64,000 bases of DNA from CAVREM01 sp963728825 (GCA_963728825.1 CAVSLA010000004.1:248001-312000), one strand, 5' to 3'. Positions 51,394 to 60,661 are shown, numbered from the stretch's first letter. Numbers and translations are program-made. The notes: generated by a model from the sequence alone, not told the origin.

Positions 51394-52746
51394 ATGACCG
51401 ACTTCACTTTCGATCGCCGGACGTTTCTGCGACGTGGCGCCATGGGCGCTGGAGCGCTGTGGGCGCTCTCGCTCGATCCATTCATGGCACGCCGCGCATA
51501 CGGGGCCGCGATCGCCAGTCCCTACGGGCCGATCAGTCCGAAAATCGACGAGACGACCGGCCTCCCGTTGATCAAGCTGCCGGATGGATTTCGCTACATG
51601 TCGTACAGCTGGACCGGCGACGTGATGTCCGATGGCGTGCGCTGCCCGAACCTTCACGACGGTATGGCCGTCGTCGACGCCCAGGGCAATTCCGGACGTC
51701 TCATCCTCGTGCGCAATCACGAGGGCGGCGGTGGGGCGCCGTACCTGACCGACAAACCGTCGCTCACGTATCTCGGCGACGGCGCCGGCGGCACCACGAA
51801 TCTGATCTTCGACGCCAAACACGGGCGCTGGGCGAAGGACTGGTCGACGCTGGCTGGCACGGTTCGCAACTGCGCGGGCGGCGTGACGCCGTGGGGTTCA
51901 TGGATCACCGGCGAGGAGACGTTCGGGCCGGGCCACGGCTACTCGTTCGACGTCGGAGCACAGAAAGGCGACACGCGGCCGATCGTCGAGATGGGTCGTT
52001 TCTCACACGAAGCAATGATGGTCGACCCGGACACGGGTTATGTGTACGAGACGGAAGATGCCACGCCGTCCGGATTCTACAGATTCGTCCCGCACAGGCA
52101 TGGCAAGCTGATCGAGGGCGGCAGGCTCTACATGCTCAGGGTGAAGAACCAACCGAACTTCGACTTCGGGCCCGTCTCGGCGGTCGGAACGACGTGGGAC
52201 GTCGAATGGGTGGCGATCGACGACCCGGATGCTCAGACTGCTTCCACGTTCTCACAGGGTGCGGCCGCGCCGAAGGGCGGCGCGGGATTCCGCCGGCTCG
52301 AAGGGTGCTGGTGGGGCGTGCACACCGGCTACTTCCTCTCGACCAACGGCGGTCCCGCCGGCGAAGGTCAGGTGTTCGAGTACAACCCGGTTGCCGAAAC
52401 ACTGAAGTTGATCTACGTGTCGCCCGGTGCCAGCGACCTCGACAATCCCGACAACATCACCGTCACCCCGCGCGGCGGACTGCTGCTGTGCGAAGACGCC
52501 GCGGGCGACGGCGTCGTGGGCGAGCGGCTGGTCGGCCTGACCCTTGATGGCAACACCTTCACCTTCGCGCAGAACGACATCGTCCTCGGCACCGCCTACA
52601 ACGATCGGATTCCCGCCGGCAACTACGCGCGCAACGAGTGGGCGGGCGCCTGCTACAGCCCGGACGGCAAGTGGCTGTTCGTCAACATTCAGACCCCGGG
52701 CATCACGTTCGCGATTACCGGTCCGTGGGCGCTTGGGCCTCTCTAA
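51394..52746 (+). CDS. phoX: PhoX-type (DUF839) alkaline phosphatase
   Basis: 450 residues. A twin-arginine signal (DRRTFLRRGAMGAGALWALS) is typical of PhoX, which folds in the cytoplasm with iron and calcium and is exported by Tat. PhoX features: LPDGFRYMSYSWTGDVMSDG, NHEGGG, GTVRNCAGGVTPWGSWITGEE, GRFSHEAMMVDPDTGYVYETEDA, and DNITVTPRGGLLLCEDA. Strong AAGGAGGG ribosome site. A candidate PHO box lies upstream. Releases phosphate from organic phosphate outside the inner membrane. Confidence 0.92.
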   Translation: MTDFTFDRRTFLRRGAMGAGALWALSLDPFMARRAYGAAIASPYGPISPKIDETTGLPLIKLPDGFRYMSYSWTGDVMSDGVRCPNLHDGMAVVDAQGNSGRLILVRNHEGGGGAPYLTDKPSLTYLGDGAGGTTNLIFDAKHGRWAKDWSTLAGTVRNCAGGVTPWGSWITGEETFGPGHGYSFDVGAQKGDTRPIVEMGRFSHEAMMVDPDTGYVYETEDATPSGFYRFVPHRHGKLIEGGRLYMLRVKNQPNFDFGPVSAVGTTWDVEWVAIDDPDAQTASTFSQGAAAPKGGAGFRRLEGCWWGVHTGYFLSTNGGPAGEGQVFEYNPVAETLKLIYVSPGASDLDNPDNITVTPRGGLLLCEDAAGDGVVGERLVGLTLDGNTFTFAQNDIVLGTAYNDRIPAGNYARNEWAGACYSPDGKWLFVNIQTPGITFAITGPWALGPL

Positions 52747-52747
52747 G

Positions 52748-52785
52748 AATTGCAAATGGCAAAATGCAGATTGCAAATGTGCAAT
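52748..52785. repeat. AT-rich simple repeat (ATTGCAAATG)
   Basis: ATTGCAAATG at 52749-52758 and 52770-52779 with similar units between and after, in the gap between convergent phoX and tauE genes. It is low-GC against a GC-rich background and non-coding. Confidence 0.8.
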
Positions 52786-52795
52786 ACGCGCCGAG

Positions 52796-53530
52796 TCAGA
52801 GGTTTGCAGCGAGCATGTAGATACCGAGTGTAAGAACCAGCGCTGACACGAGCTTCTTGAAGATCGGCGGCGGGATGCGTCGCAGGACGCGCTCGCCGCC
52901 GACGGTGCCGGCGACGGCGCCCGCGACGGCGAGCGCGATCAAGCTGCTGATGTCGGCGAGTCGTTGCCATTCGGCAGCGAGATAAATCGGCAACCGGGCG
53001 AGATCGACCATCAATGCGGCGGCGGTGGCCGATGCGACAAAGGCCGTGGGCGCGACGTCGAATCCAAGCAGGGCTGCGGAGCGGATGCCGCCCTGGTTGC
53101 CGACCAGCCCGCCGAACACGCCGGAAAGCAGCCCGGCAATCCAAGCCGTGGTGCGACCGAACCGCAGACGTTCGTTCAGCCCGGTCAGTCCGCCCAGCCC
53201 CGCGAAGATCAGCAGTCCGCCGAAGATCAGGATGAGCCCGCGATGCTGCACGACCTGCTGGAGGAGCGCTCCGGTCAGGCCGCCGGCGGCGCTCATGACG
53301 CCGAAGGTGCGCACGATCCGGCCATCGACATGCGCACGCATCAACCACAGGCGCAGCGCTGTCGCCACAACGTGGGGAATCGACACCGCGGCCACCGCCA
53401 GCTGCATGTCGGTCTGCAGCGCGAACACCGGCGTCAGGATGCTGCCGATGCCGAAGCCGGCGACCGACGCGACCGCACCCGCGAAGATCGACGCCGCCGT
53501 CATGAGAGCGATGAAAGACACCGCGTTCAT
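52796..53530 (-). CDS. TauE/SafE-family sulfite/anion exporter
   Basis: 244 residues with seven to eight helices. VSFIALMTAASIFAGAVASVAGFGIGSILTPVFAL (TauE repeat 1) and IAGLLSGVFGGLVGNQGGIRSAALLGFDV (repeat 2) form the inverted duplicated TauE/SafE fold. Probably exports sulfite or an organosulfonate; substrate not identifiable. It is divergent from the porin gene. Confidence 0.92.
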   Translation of the reverse strand: MNAVSFIALMTAASIFAGAVASVAGFGIGSILTPVFALQTDMQLAVAAVSIPHVVATALRLWLMRAHVDGRIVRTFGVMSAAGGLTGALLQQVVQHRGLILIFGGLLIFAGLGGLTGLNERLRFGRTTAWIAGLLSGVFGGLVGNQGGIRSAALLGFDVAPTAFVASATAAALMVDLARLPIYLAAEWQRLADISSLIALAVAGAVAGTVGGERVLRRIPPPIFKKLVSALVLTLGIYMLAANL

Positions 53531-53591
53531 GCTGCCACAGGTGCGCGGGCTGCGGCGTCAGCAGCGTATTGCGACGCCGAACAGCGGAAAT

Positions 53592-53607
53592 TTTACAGAG
53601 ATGTAAC
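53592..53607 (+). promoter_or_regulatory. Candidate PHO box of the porin gene
   Basis: TTTAC (53592-53596) and GTAAC (53603-53607), 11-base period, an exact match to the pstB pair. GATACA/TACACA near 53625-53632 could be the -10 box; the distance is a few bases shorter than the 21 seen elsewhere. Confidence 0.5.
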
Positions 53608-53694
53608 CCGAGTGTTCGATTCCCGATACACACATCAACGCAATGTGACTCACACTGCGATTGCCGGGCATGGCGCCCGGCAGGAGGGCTCGCG

Positions 53695-54846
53695 TTGACG
53701 AAGTCGATCAGCAAGCTCCGGTGCTGCTGCTTGGCTGCGGCGATGTGTGTGTTGTCGGTGCCTGCGGCGGACGCCCAGCAGGCGGCGCCGCCAGCCGAGA
53801 AGACACCGTCGATCTACGACCGAATCTGGAAGTTCGCAGAGTGGTACAGCGATGACACCAACCCGGTCGTGCAGCGGGTGCTGTTCAGCGGCCGGTTTCA
53901 GTTCGAATACGCCACGCTCGACGCCGACGAAGGGGAGCACTCCGAGTGGAACATCCGGCGCATGCGGCTCGGACCGCGCATCACGCTGTTCCGCAAGATG
54001 ACGTTCCATGCTGAGGCCGAAGTCAACCCGCAGGAGCGCGAGCCCTTGTTCGTCCGGATGACCGACCTCTACGTCCAATGGGCGCACAGCTCGCGCCTCA
54101 ACTTCACGGTCGGCAAGCAGGGTGTCCCGTTCACGATGGACGGCTCCACCTCGTCGAAAGATTTGATCACCATCGACCGCAGCAACCTGGCCAACAATAT
54201 CTGGTTTCCCCAGGAGTACATGCCGGGGGTCAGCGTGTCGGGACGCGTCGCGCCCTGGACCTACCGCGCCGGGCTCTATTCGTCCGGCGCCGCCAATCGC
54301 GGCCTCGGGGAATTCGATGGCGGTGTCTTCACGCTGGCGCTTCTCGGCTACGACTTCGCCGACAAGCTCGGGGTGAGCGAAGCGGTCCTCACGGGCAATT
54401 ACGTGTTCCAGCAGGCGGATCCGAGGAACACGTTCACGCGGCAGCTGGATCACATCATGTCGATCAACTTCAGGTTCGATGCCGATGCCTGGGGGGCGAG
54501 GACCGACCTCTCGCTGGCATCTGGTTACCTCGGACAGAGTGACCTGTGGGCCATCATGCTCATGCCGTTCTACAACCTCACCGACAAACTCCAGCTGGTC
54601 GGCCGGTACACGATGCTCGACAGCGACGACATGAACGGCGTGCGGCTCGCCACTTACGAAAGCGCCATCCTGCCGGGTCGCGGCGATCATTACAGCGAGG
54701 TGTACGGCGGCGCGAACTACTATTTCTACGATCACAAACTCAAGCTGCAGACCGGCGTGCAGTTCGCGAACATGGACGATGTTGCGGACGACGGCGGGGC
54801 CTACTCCGGTACGTCCTGGGTGACGGGGGTGCGTGTGGGGTGGTGA
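53695..54846 (+). CDS. Phosphate-selective porin (OprO/OprP family)
   Basis: 383 residues from TTG 53695 (AGGAGGG ribosome site 6 bases upstream). Signal peptide to ADAQQ. Then the OprO/P-type barrel: FSGRFQFEYATLDAD, EWNIRRMRLGPRITLFRKMTFHAEAEVNPQE, TDLYVQWAHSSRLNFTVGKQGVPFTMDGSTSSKDLITIDR, YSEVYGGANYYFYDHKLKLQTGVQFA, and a Trp end. This supports diffusion of phosphate or polyphosphate through the outer membrane. The PHO box supports phosphate-starvation control. Confidence 0.9.
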   Translation: MTKSISKLRCCCLAAAMCVLSVPAADAQQAAPPAEKTPSIYDRIWKFAEWYSDDTNPVVQRVLFSGRFQFEYATLDADEGEHSEWNIRRMRLGPRITLFRKMTFHAEAEVNPQEREPLFVRMTDLYVQWAHSSRLNFTVGKQGVPFTMDGSTSSKDLITIDRSNLANNIWFPQEYMPGVSVSGRVAPWTYRAGLYSSGAANRGLGEFDGGVFTLALLGYDFADKLGVSEAVLTGNYVFQQADPRNTFTRQLDHIMSINFRFDADAWGARTDLSLASGYLGQSDLWAIMLMPFYNLTDKLQLVGRYTMLDSDDMNGVRLATYESAILPGRGDHYSEVYGGANYYFYDHKLKLQTGVQFANMDDVADDGGAYSGTSWVTGVRVGW

Positions 54847-54936
54847 GCGGCGCCGCCTGCGTCCTCTTGTGCTAACCGTTTCTGGGTAGGAGGATAATGT
54901 CTGGCGCTATGTTATTTTCCGGCTGACCGGAGTCAT

Positions 54937-57900
54937 ATGGCCAGGCGCTTGGGGATTATCGCGTTCTTGGCGGCGGCCCTCCTGGCGGCGGCCGCCAGCA
55001 CGGCATCGGCCCAGGCCAATACCGCCGAAATCGCCGGCGTCGTGCGCGACTCGTCGGGCGGCGTCCTGCCAGGCGCGACGGTGACCGGACGACATGCCTC
55101 AGCCGGGCTGACCGTGGAGCGCATCACCGACGGTGACGGACGCTTCTTCCTGCCCGCCCTGCGCATCGGCACGTGGGAGATCACCGCCAATCTCACCGGC
55201 TTCCTCCCGCAGTCGCAGACGATTGTGCTCGAGGTCGGGCGGACCCTGGCGCTCGACATCACGCTCGGCGTCGTCGCGCTGACCGAGGAAGTGCGGGTGA
55301 CCGGCGCCGCGCCGCTCCTGCAGATGACGACCGCCGAAATCAGCGACGTCATCGAGAATCGGGAGGTCCTGCAGATCCCCTTGAACGGCCGGAATTTTCT
55401 CGCCCTGGCCCAGTTGAGCGATGCGGTGGTGCTGCCGCCCGGCGGGACGCGTGGCGAAGCGTTGCAGCAGGCTGGTCCGCTGCCGAACGTCGGCGGCCAG
55501 CGCTCGGGCCACAACATCTATCTGCTCGACGGCGTGAAGGTGACCGACGAGCTGTTCAACAACCTGGTGATCAACCCGTCGGTCGATTCGATCGAGGAGT
55601 TCAAGATCCAGAAATCGATGTACGCCGCCGAATTCGGCGGCAAGGCATCGGCGCTGATCAACGTGGTCACCCGCGCGGGCGCGAACTCGTTCCGCGGTTC
55701 GCTGTTCGAGTTCCGGCGCGATGATACGTTCGACTCACCGAACTATTTCCGGCCGGACGGCGCGGCCGTGCCGCCGCTCAGGCAGGATCAGTTCGGCGGC
55801 TCACTGGGCGGACCGCTGCTGCGAAGCCGGACGTTCTTCTTCGGCAGCTTCGAGCGCACGCAGATGGATCGGTCCCTCACCCGGACGTTCGCCGTGCCAA
55901 CCGCCGCGGTGCGATCCGGAAATTTCGCCGGACTGGGATCGATTTGCGATCCGCTGACCATTCCAACGACCGGCGGATGCACGCCGTTCGAGAACAATCG
56001 GATTCCCGAGGGGCGGATCGATCCGATTGCGCGGGCCCTGCTCGAACACGTCGCGCCGCCGACCACCGGCTCGACGCTGACCTCGGTCGAACAGCAGGAC
56101 CGCGACATCGATCAGATCAGCCTGCGCGTCGATCATCAGTTCACCGCCTCCGATCAGCTGTTCGCGCGGTTCAGCACGTTCGATGCCGAGGAGGTGCAGC
56201 CGTTCGGGACCAGCGCGCTGCAGGAGACGCTGGTGCCCGGGTTCGGCCGTTCGCTGACCACCAGGACCCGCAATCTCGTGGCGAGCCACACGCACGTGTT
56301 CGGCCGGTCGCTGCTCAACGAGCTGCGATTCGGGTGGTTGACGGTCGACGGCGGTCAGGTGAGCCAGAACCGCGGCAATCCCTTCGCGCAGCAGGTCGGC
56401 CTGCAGGGTGTGACCACCGACCCGCGCGACATGGGATTTCCGCAGATCTCGACCGGCGGGCTCTACAACACGTTCGGCGATCCGACGGTCTTCACGACGC
56501 GTGACAATCAGCACTTCGAGCTCTTCAACAACGTCACACTCGATCGCGGCGCCCATCGCTTCAAGTTCGGCGCGTATTACTTCCACCTTCAACTGCGCCC
56601 CGAACAGCCGGACAATGCGCGCGGTGCGTTCACCTACACCGGGCAGTTCACCGGTAACGCGTTCGCCGACTTCCTCCTCGGCTACCCGACGTCCGCCGCG
56701 TCCGGCATCGGCCGCGGCGACGAAGACGGACGCACCAACTGGCTGCACCTCTACGCCCAGGACGACTGGCAACCCCGCGAGAACCTGACGTTCAACGTCG
56801 GGCTCCGCTACGAGTACAACCAGCACATGTACGACGCCGACAACCGGTTGTCGTCGATCGACCTCTCGGTGCCGGGCGGGCGGTTTGTGATCGCCAGCGA
56901 TGAGAACGGCGTCATCCATCCGAGCGCCAGCGCGCTGCTGCCGCTGATTCCGATTCCTTACGTCACGACCAGCGAGATCGATTGGAACGACGGACTGATG
57001 CGGCCCAGCAAGGTGCGGCTCGCGCCGCGGTTCGGCTTCGCGCTGTCGCTCGACGACTCGCGCGCCGTGATTCGCGGCGGCTACGGCATCTACCTCAACC
57101 AGTGGGCGTACAGCGTCCAGACCGCCTTTGCCCGCAACCTGCCGTTCTTCTTCACCAAGCAGGTCGACGTGCCGGCCGGCGTGCGCGTGCCGACGTTCCA
57201 GACGAGCAACATGCTGTCGGGCGCCGCCACCGGCACCATCGGCGGCACCATCATGGACTACGACTACGCCGTCGAGTACAGCCAGACATGGAGCGGCGGC
57301 ATCCAGTACGAGCTCGGCGCCGCCACCATGGCGGAGGTGTCGTACATGGGCACCTGGACGCTCGGCGCCGACAACGCCACGATTCGCAACGTGCCGGAGC
57401 CGGGAGAGGGACCGATCCAGGCGCGCCGGCCGATCCCCCAGCTCAGTCGCATCAATGCCATCCGTTTCGACGGCAAGTCGATCTACCACGGCGTCACGGC
57501 CAGGCTGGAGCGCCGGTTCACCCGCGACGTGGCGTTCAATGTCAGCTACACCCTCTCGCACTCGAAGGACGATGCGTCGAGCCCGGGCGCGACCGAGTCG
57601 GAAACCAACGTGCCGCAGAACGTCCGGAACCTGTTCGACGAAACGGGTGAGTGGGCGCTTTCCAGCTTCGATCACCGTCACCAGTTCATCGCCAGCGGCG
57701 TCTACAGCCTGCCGTTCTTCCGCGGTGGCGCTGGCGTCAAGGGCGCGATTCTGGGCGGCTGGCGCGCCAACGCGGTGTTCGTCGCCCAGACCGGCGCACC
57801 GTTCACCGTGAACCTGAGCGTCGACCGGGCCAACATCGGCGCGGGCCCGGCCCAGCGGCCCGACCAGGTTCAGAACCCCAACCTGTCCCGCGGCGAGCGG

Positions 57901-58197
57901 ACACCCGACCGGTGGTTCGATACAGCGGCGTTCAGTTTGCCCGCGCTCTACACGTTCGGCAGCGCGCCGCGCAACAGCGTCTTCGGGCCGGGCTACGCGA
58001 ACATGGACTTCTCGCTCGCCAAGACCTGGCTGGTCGCGGGTCGGTCGGAACTGGAGTTCCGGTGGGAGATCTTCAACCTCTTCAACCGCGCCAACTTCGA
58101 CTTGCCGAACCGCATCTTCGGCAGCCCTAATTTCGGGCGAATCTTCAGCGCAAAGACCCCGCGGGAGATGCAGTTCGGTCTGCGCCTCAGCTTCTGA
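54937..58197 (+). CDS. Oar-like TonB-dependent receptor
   Basis: 1086 residues. Signal peptide to ASAQ; carboxypeptidase-regulatory domain (about 30-115: IAGVVRDSSGGVLPGATV, FFLPALRIGTWEITANLTGF); plug with VIENREVLQIPLNGRNFLALAQLSD, RSGHNIYLLDGVKV, EFGGKASALINVVTRAGANSFRGSLFEF; and a barrel ending LRLSF. Paralogous in layout to the receptor at 32083. The last base of its stop codon is the first base of the adjoining insertion sequence, so the element has inserted exactly at its 3' end without damaging it. Confidence 0.92.
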   Translation: MARRLGIIAFLAAALLAAAASTASAQANTAEIAGVVRDSSGGVLPGATVTGRHASAGLTVERITDGDGRFFLPALRIGTWEITANLTGFLPQSQTIVLEVGRTLALDITLGVVALTEEVRVTGAAPLLQMTTAEISDVIENREVLQIPLNGRNFLALAQLSDAVVLPPGGTRGEALQQAGPLPNVGGQRSGHNIYLLDGVKVTDELFNNLVINPSVDSIEEFKIQKSMYAAEFGGKASALINVVTRAGANSFRGSLFEFRRDDTFDSPNYFRPDGAAVPPLRQDQFGGSLGGPLLRSRTFFFGSFERTQMDRSLTRTFAVPTAAVRSGNFAGLGSICDPLTIPTTGGCTPFENNRIPEGRIDPIARALLEHVAPPTTGSTLTSVEQQDRDIDQISLRVDHQFTASDQLFARFSTFDAEEVQPFGTSALQETLVPGFGRSLTTRTRNLVASHTHVFGRSLLNELRFGWLTVDGGQVSQNRGNPFAQQVGLQGVTTDPRDMGFPQISTGGLYNTFGDPTVFTTRDNQHFELFNNVTLDRGAHRFKFGAYYFHLQLRPEQPDNARGAFTYTGQFTGNAFADFLLGYPTSAASGIGRGDEDGRTNWLHLYAQDDWQPRENLTFNVGLRYEYNQHMYDADNRLSSIDLSVPGGRFVIASDENGVIHPSASALLPLIPIPYVTTSEIDWNDGLMRPSKVRLAPRFGFALSLDDSRAVIRGGYGIYLNQWAYSVQTAFARNLPFFFTKQVDVPAGVRVPTFQTSNMLSGAATGTIGGTIMDYDYAVEYSQTWSGGIQYELGAATMAEVSYMGTWTLGADNATIRNVPEPGEGPIQARRPIPQLSRINAIRFDGKSIYHGVTARLERRFTRDVAFNVSYTLSHSKDDASSPGATESETNVPQNVRNLFDETGEWALSSFDHRHQFIASGVYSLPFFRGGAGVKGAILGGWRANAVFVAQTGAPFTVNLSVDRANIGAGPAQRPDQVQNPNLSRGERTPDRWFDTAAFSLPALYTFGSAPRNSVFGPGYANMDFSLAKTWLVAGRSELEFRWEIFNLFNRANFDLPNRIFGSPNFGRIFSAKTPREMQFGLRLSF

Positions 58198-58210
58198 TAT
58201 GGAAAGACCG

Positions 58211-58432
58211 GTGTCAACGAGCAAGTAAGTAGGGCATCGTTCGATAGCAAGGTCAGCCCCGCACCCGGCTTATCAAGCCATCCGGGTGCGGGGCGTTGTC
58301 TGTACCCAGTCATCTGATCGGCCGAGCGGCAACGACGATGAATCACTCTGATATTCGCGGGTCGGGACCGCATGACCATGATTCGTCGGGAGCTGCCTCG
58401 CTCTAGGGACGCGAGTTCGAGACCGGAGTCGT
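58211..58432 (-). ncRNA. Candidate bridge RNA / seekRNA region of the IS
   Basis: The 222-base non-coding end downstream of the transposase is where IS1111 elements encode their guide RNA. It holds a 13-bp perfect hairpin (GCCCCGCACCCGG at 58256-58268 and its complement at 58282-58294) and one arm of a 22-bp perfect inverted repeat (58304-58325), whose partner (58471-58492) lies within the 3' end of the transposase gene. This enclosed 145-base loop includes the stop codon. RNA identity is inferred from position; strand is inferred from the transposase. Confidence 0.5.
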
Positions 58433-58492
58433 CTATCGCATAGAAGCCTCGAGGGTTCTCCTTTCGACAGTCGGCCGATCAGATGACTGGGT
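58304..58492. repeat. 22-bp perfect inverted repeat spanning the transposase stop
   Basis: Arms at 58304-58325 and 58471-58492 are exact reverse complements over 22 bases; the match ends sharply at both sides. One arm is non-coding, the other encodes TQSSDRP near the transposase C-terminus. Confidence 0.9.
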
Positions 58493-59569
58493 CAGGGCGG
58501 CCCACACGAAACCGGTCAGCTCGCGCGCCACCGCGGTGACGACGTGCTGTTTCGGTTTGCCGCGCGCGGCCAACCGGGCGTAGCGGCGATGGAGCCGCTG
58601 TTGCGCCGTCCAGGCCTGCCCGATCACCGTCGCCGGGGCGCCACGCTGTCGGGCGCGTAACGTGTCCCCGACGAAGGGATGATGGCGGTAATGCCACGCC
58701 GCTTCGACGAGCACGCGCCGTAGGTGCGCATTGCCCGTCTTTGTGATCGCGCCCCGGGCCTGCTTGGTCCCGCTCGAATGCTCAGACGGAATCAGCCCCA
58801 CGAACGCCATGAGACTCGGAGCGGTCGCAAAGCGCCGGGCGTCGCCGAGCTCCGCCGCGATCGTGAGCGCCGTCAGATCATCAATACCGCGGAAGCAGCG
58901 CAGGCGCTCGACGCGCGGCCGGAGCGGCGCGAGATCCAGCAGCTCCCGTAGATCCTCCTCGACCGTCCGAAGCCGCGCGACGGCTTCGTCGACGGTGCGA
59001 AGATACGCCCGATGCGTCTGCTCAAGGGCGGGCAGCGGCCAGGTCTGCGCGCGGAGCCAGGCGTCGTGGCGCTTCGACCACGCCTTTTTGGTTCCGGTGA
59101 ACCGGCGGCCGTGGCGCAGTAAGAATTTCGAGAGGCGATGGCGGGCGCGGAGCAGGTCTGCGCGCACATCCTCGCGACACCGCAGTAGGTCGCGCGCCGC
59201 TTCCTCCTGCTCCGTCGGAATGTGAATGGCGGTCAGTGCCCCAGCCCGATACAGCACCGCGAGCTGGCCGGCATCACGCCGGTCCGTCTTGATGCGGGCC
59301 CCAGGGCGTCGAGGAATCAGCGCCGGGGCAATCACGTCACACGGAATGCCCTGCTGCGTCAGGGCACGCTGCAACTCGAAGCCACACGGCCCGGCCTCGT
59401 AGCAGCAGCGAATGGGGCCGTGGCGCTGCAGTCGCTTCACGAACCGCAGAATCGTCGGACTATCCGACGCCAGCGTGTGCAGCGCGGGCGTCCGCTCGCC
59501 CGGCAACAAGACAGCCGCCACGGTCGTGGCGGCATGCTGATCGAACGCAATCAGAGGAGTAGACTGCAT
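58433..59569 (-). CDS. IS110-family transposase (DEDD recombinase)
   Basis: 378 residues. N-terminal RuvC-like DEDD domain with acidic residues at Asp10 (IAFDQHAA), Glu58 (CCYEAGPCGFEL), Asp96 and Asp99 (KTDRRDAGQL). A coiled region follows, then the Tnp_20 domain (RCFRGIDDLTALTIAAELGDARRF, LMAFVGLIPSEHSSGTKQARGAITKTGNAHLRRVLVEAAW) carrying the catalytic Ser region. Length and motifs are complete, so it is probably active. ATG 59569 has an AGGAGG ribosome site. Confidence 0.95.
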   Translation of the reverse strand: MQSTPLIAFDQHAATTVAAVLLPGERTPALHTLASDSPTILRFVKRLQRHGPIRCCYEAGPCGFELQRALTQQGIPCDVIAPALIPRRPGARIKTDRRDAGQLAVLYRAGALTAIHIPTEQEEAARDLLRCREDVRADLLRARHRLSKFLLRHGRRFTGTKKAWSKRHDAWLRAQTWPLPALEQTHRAYLRTVDEAVARLRTVEEDLRELLDLAPLRPRVERLRCFRGIDDLTALTIAAELGDARRFATAPSLMAFVGLIPSEHSSGTKQARGAITKTGNAHLRRVLVEAAWHYRHHPFVGDTLRARQRGAPATVIGQAWTAQQRLHRRYARLAARGKPKQHVVTAVARELTGFVWAALTQSSDRPTVERRTLEASMR

Positions 59570-59709
59570 GGTGACCGACCTCCTTTGTATGCGGCTCTGC
59601 TCTGAGCTATCGCAGGTCCAGAGTAATCCGCGACAGATGCAAAGCCGAGGTCGGTCTTTCCATATGGTCTAGACGCGCGTCTCGAACCGGCCGGCACTAT
59701 GCTAGGACG

Positions 59710-60651
59710 GTGCGACAGGTCGAGGTTCTGGAACGCTGCGTGGTGTGCGGCTGCTCGGATCACCAGCCGGTTGCCGTGCCGCGGCGCTGGATTGGCGCTC
59801 ACGTCTTCTCCTCTGTCGAGCATCAACTGGGACTGATGCGATGCGCCGGATGCCGACTGTATTTCGTGAATCCGCGTCCGGGTCCCGAACTGCTGGCGTC
59901 TTTCTACGACGACCCCGGGTACGACTGTCACACCGCTGAGTACGGACAGTCAGATTATGCCGACGCGCGTCACCGGCTCGCGGTCCTTCGTGGCCACGCC
60001 ACGTCGCATCGGTCGCTGATTGACTTCGGCTGCGGTGCGGGCGCGCTCATGCGGGCCGCGCTCGAGTCCGGGTGGTCGCAGGTCGCAGGCGTCGATGTCG
60101 GCAGCCGGATCACCGAGCGGTTGACGCAGGAGGGCCTGCGGGTTTGCGGATCGCTGGAGCAGGCGGCCAGCGGCGAGCTGGTCGATGCGGTTACGATCAT
60201 CCATGTCCTCGAGCACCTGCCCGACCCGGCCGGCGCATTGCGGGGCGTCGATCGGGTGCTTGCGCCCGGTGGCCTTCTGATGATCGAGGTGCCGAATGTA
60301 CGCTCGCTGCGGTCGCTGATTGCGGGCACGTCCGTCGGGAGGCGTCTCTTCCCCGAGGCCCAGCGCTTTCAGGCCTACCCTATCCATCTCTCGTATTTTG
60401 CCGCTCACCAGCTGAACCGGCTGGTGGGTCAGCTTGGCTACCGGAGGGTCGAGTCTCGAACGTCCGGCATGGGTATCGAGGAGCTGGTGAGCTCGTCCCG
60501 AGCAACCGCACCCGGCTGTTCCTCCTCGACCGCCGTTCGCACGCCGCCGCGGCAGAAAGCATCCGGGGTCATCCGGCAGTCCGTCAAAGCGCTCATGTCT
60601 CGTGCCAGACTTGGCGAACATCTCCTGTCTGTCTGGAGAAAGCCCGGGTAG
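59710..60651 (+). CDS. Class I SAM-dependent methyltransferase with N-terminal zinc site
   Basis: 313 residues. N-terminal Cys motifs (CVVCGCS and RCAGCRLYFVNPRP) resemble the zinc-binding start of C-methyltransferases acting on sugar nucleotides. SAM domain: SLIDFGCGAGALMRAALE (motif I), VAGVDVG, VTIIHVLEHLPDPAGALRGVDRVLAPGGLLMIEVPN. GTG 59710 is 6 bases after TATGCT (59698-59703). A role in polysaccharide or polyketide modification is plausible; substrate unknown. Confidence 0.85.
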   Translation: MRQVEVLERCVVCGCSDHQPVAVPRRWIGAHVFSSVEHQLGLMRCAGCRLYFVNPRPGPELLASFYDDPGYDCHTAEYGQSDYADARHRLAVLRGHATSHRSLIDFGCGAGALMRAALESGWSQVAGVDVGSRITERLTQEGLRVCGSLEQAASGELVDAVTIIHVLEHLPDPAGALRGVDRVLAPGGLLMIEVPNVRSLRSLIAGTSVGRRLFPEAQRFQAYPIHLSYFAAHQLNRLVGQLGYRRVESRTSGMGIEELVSSSRATAPGCSSSTAVRTPPRQKASGVIRQSVKALMSRARLGEHLLSVWRKPG

Positions 60652-60661
60652 GCGCGCATCT

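Larger units (their letters stand above)
58197..59665. mobile_element. IS110-family (IS1111-like) insertion sequence
   Basis: A 14-bp perfect inverted repeat, ATATGGAAAGACCG at 58197-58210 and its complement at 59652-59665, brackets one transposase gene. The inverted repeats, the position of the longer non-coding stretch (58211-58432) on the 3' side of the transposase and the DEDD transposase fit the IS1111 subgroup. No target duplication is seen, as expected for IS110. The element is about 1.47 kb. Confidence 0.85.

Noticed and set aside
55801..58224. 807-codon open frame antisense to the Oar-type receptor
   Set aside because: It is a GC-rich shadow frame; the receptor on the plus strand has clear signal, plug and barrel sequence, while the antisense product is Arg/Glu/Val-rich with no recognisable motif.
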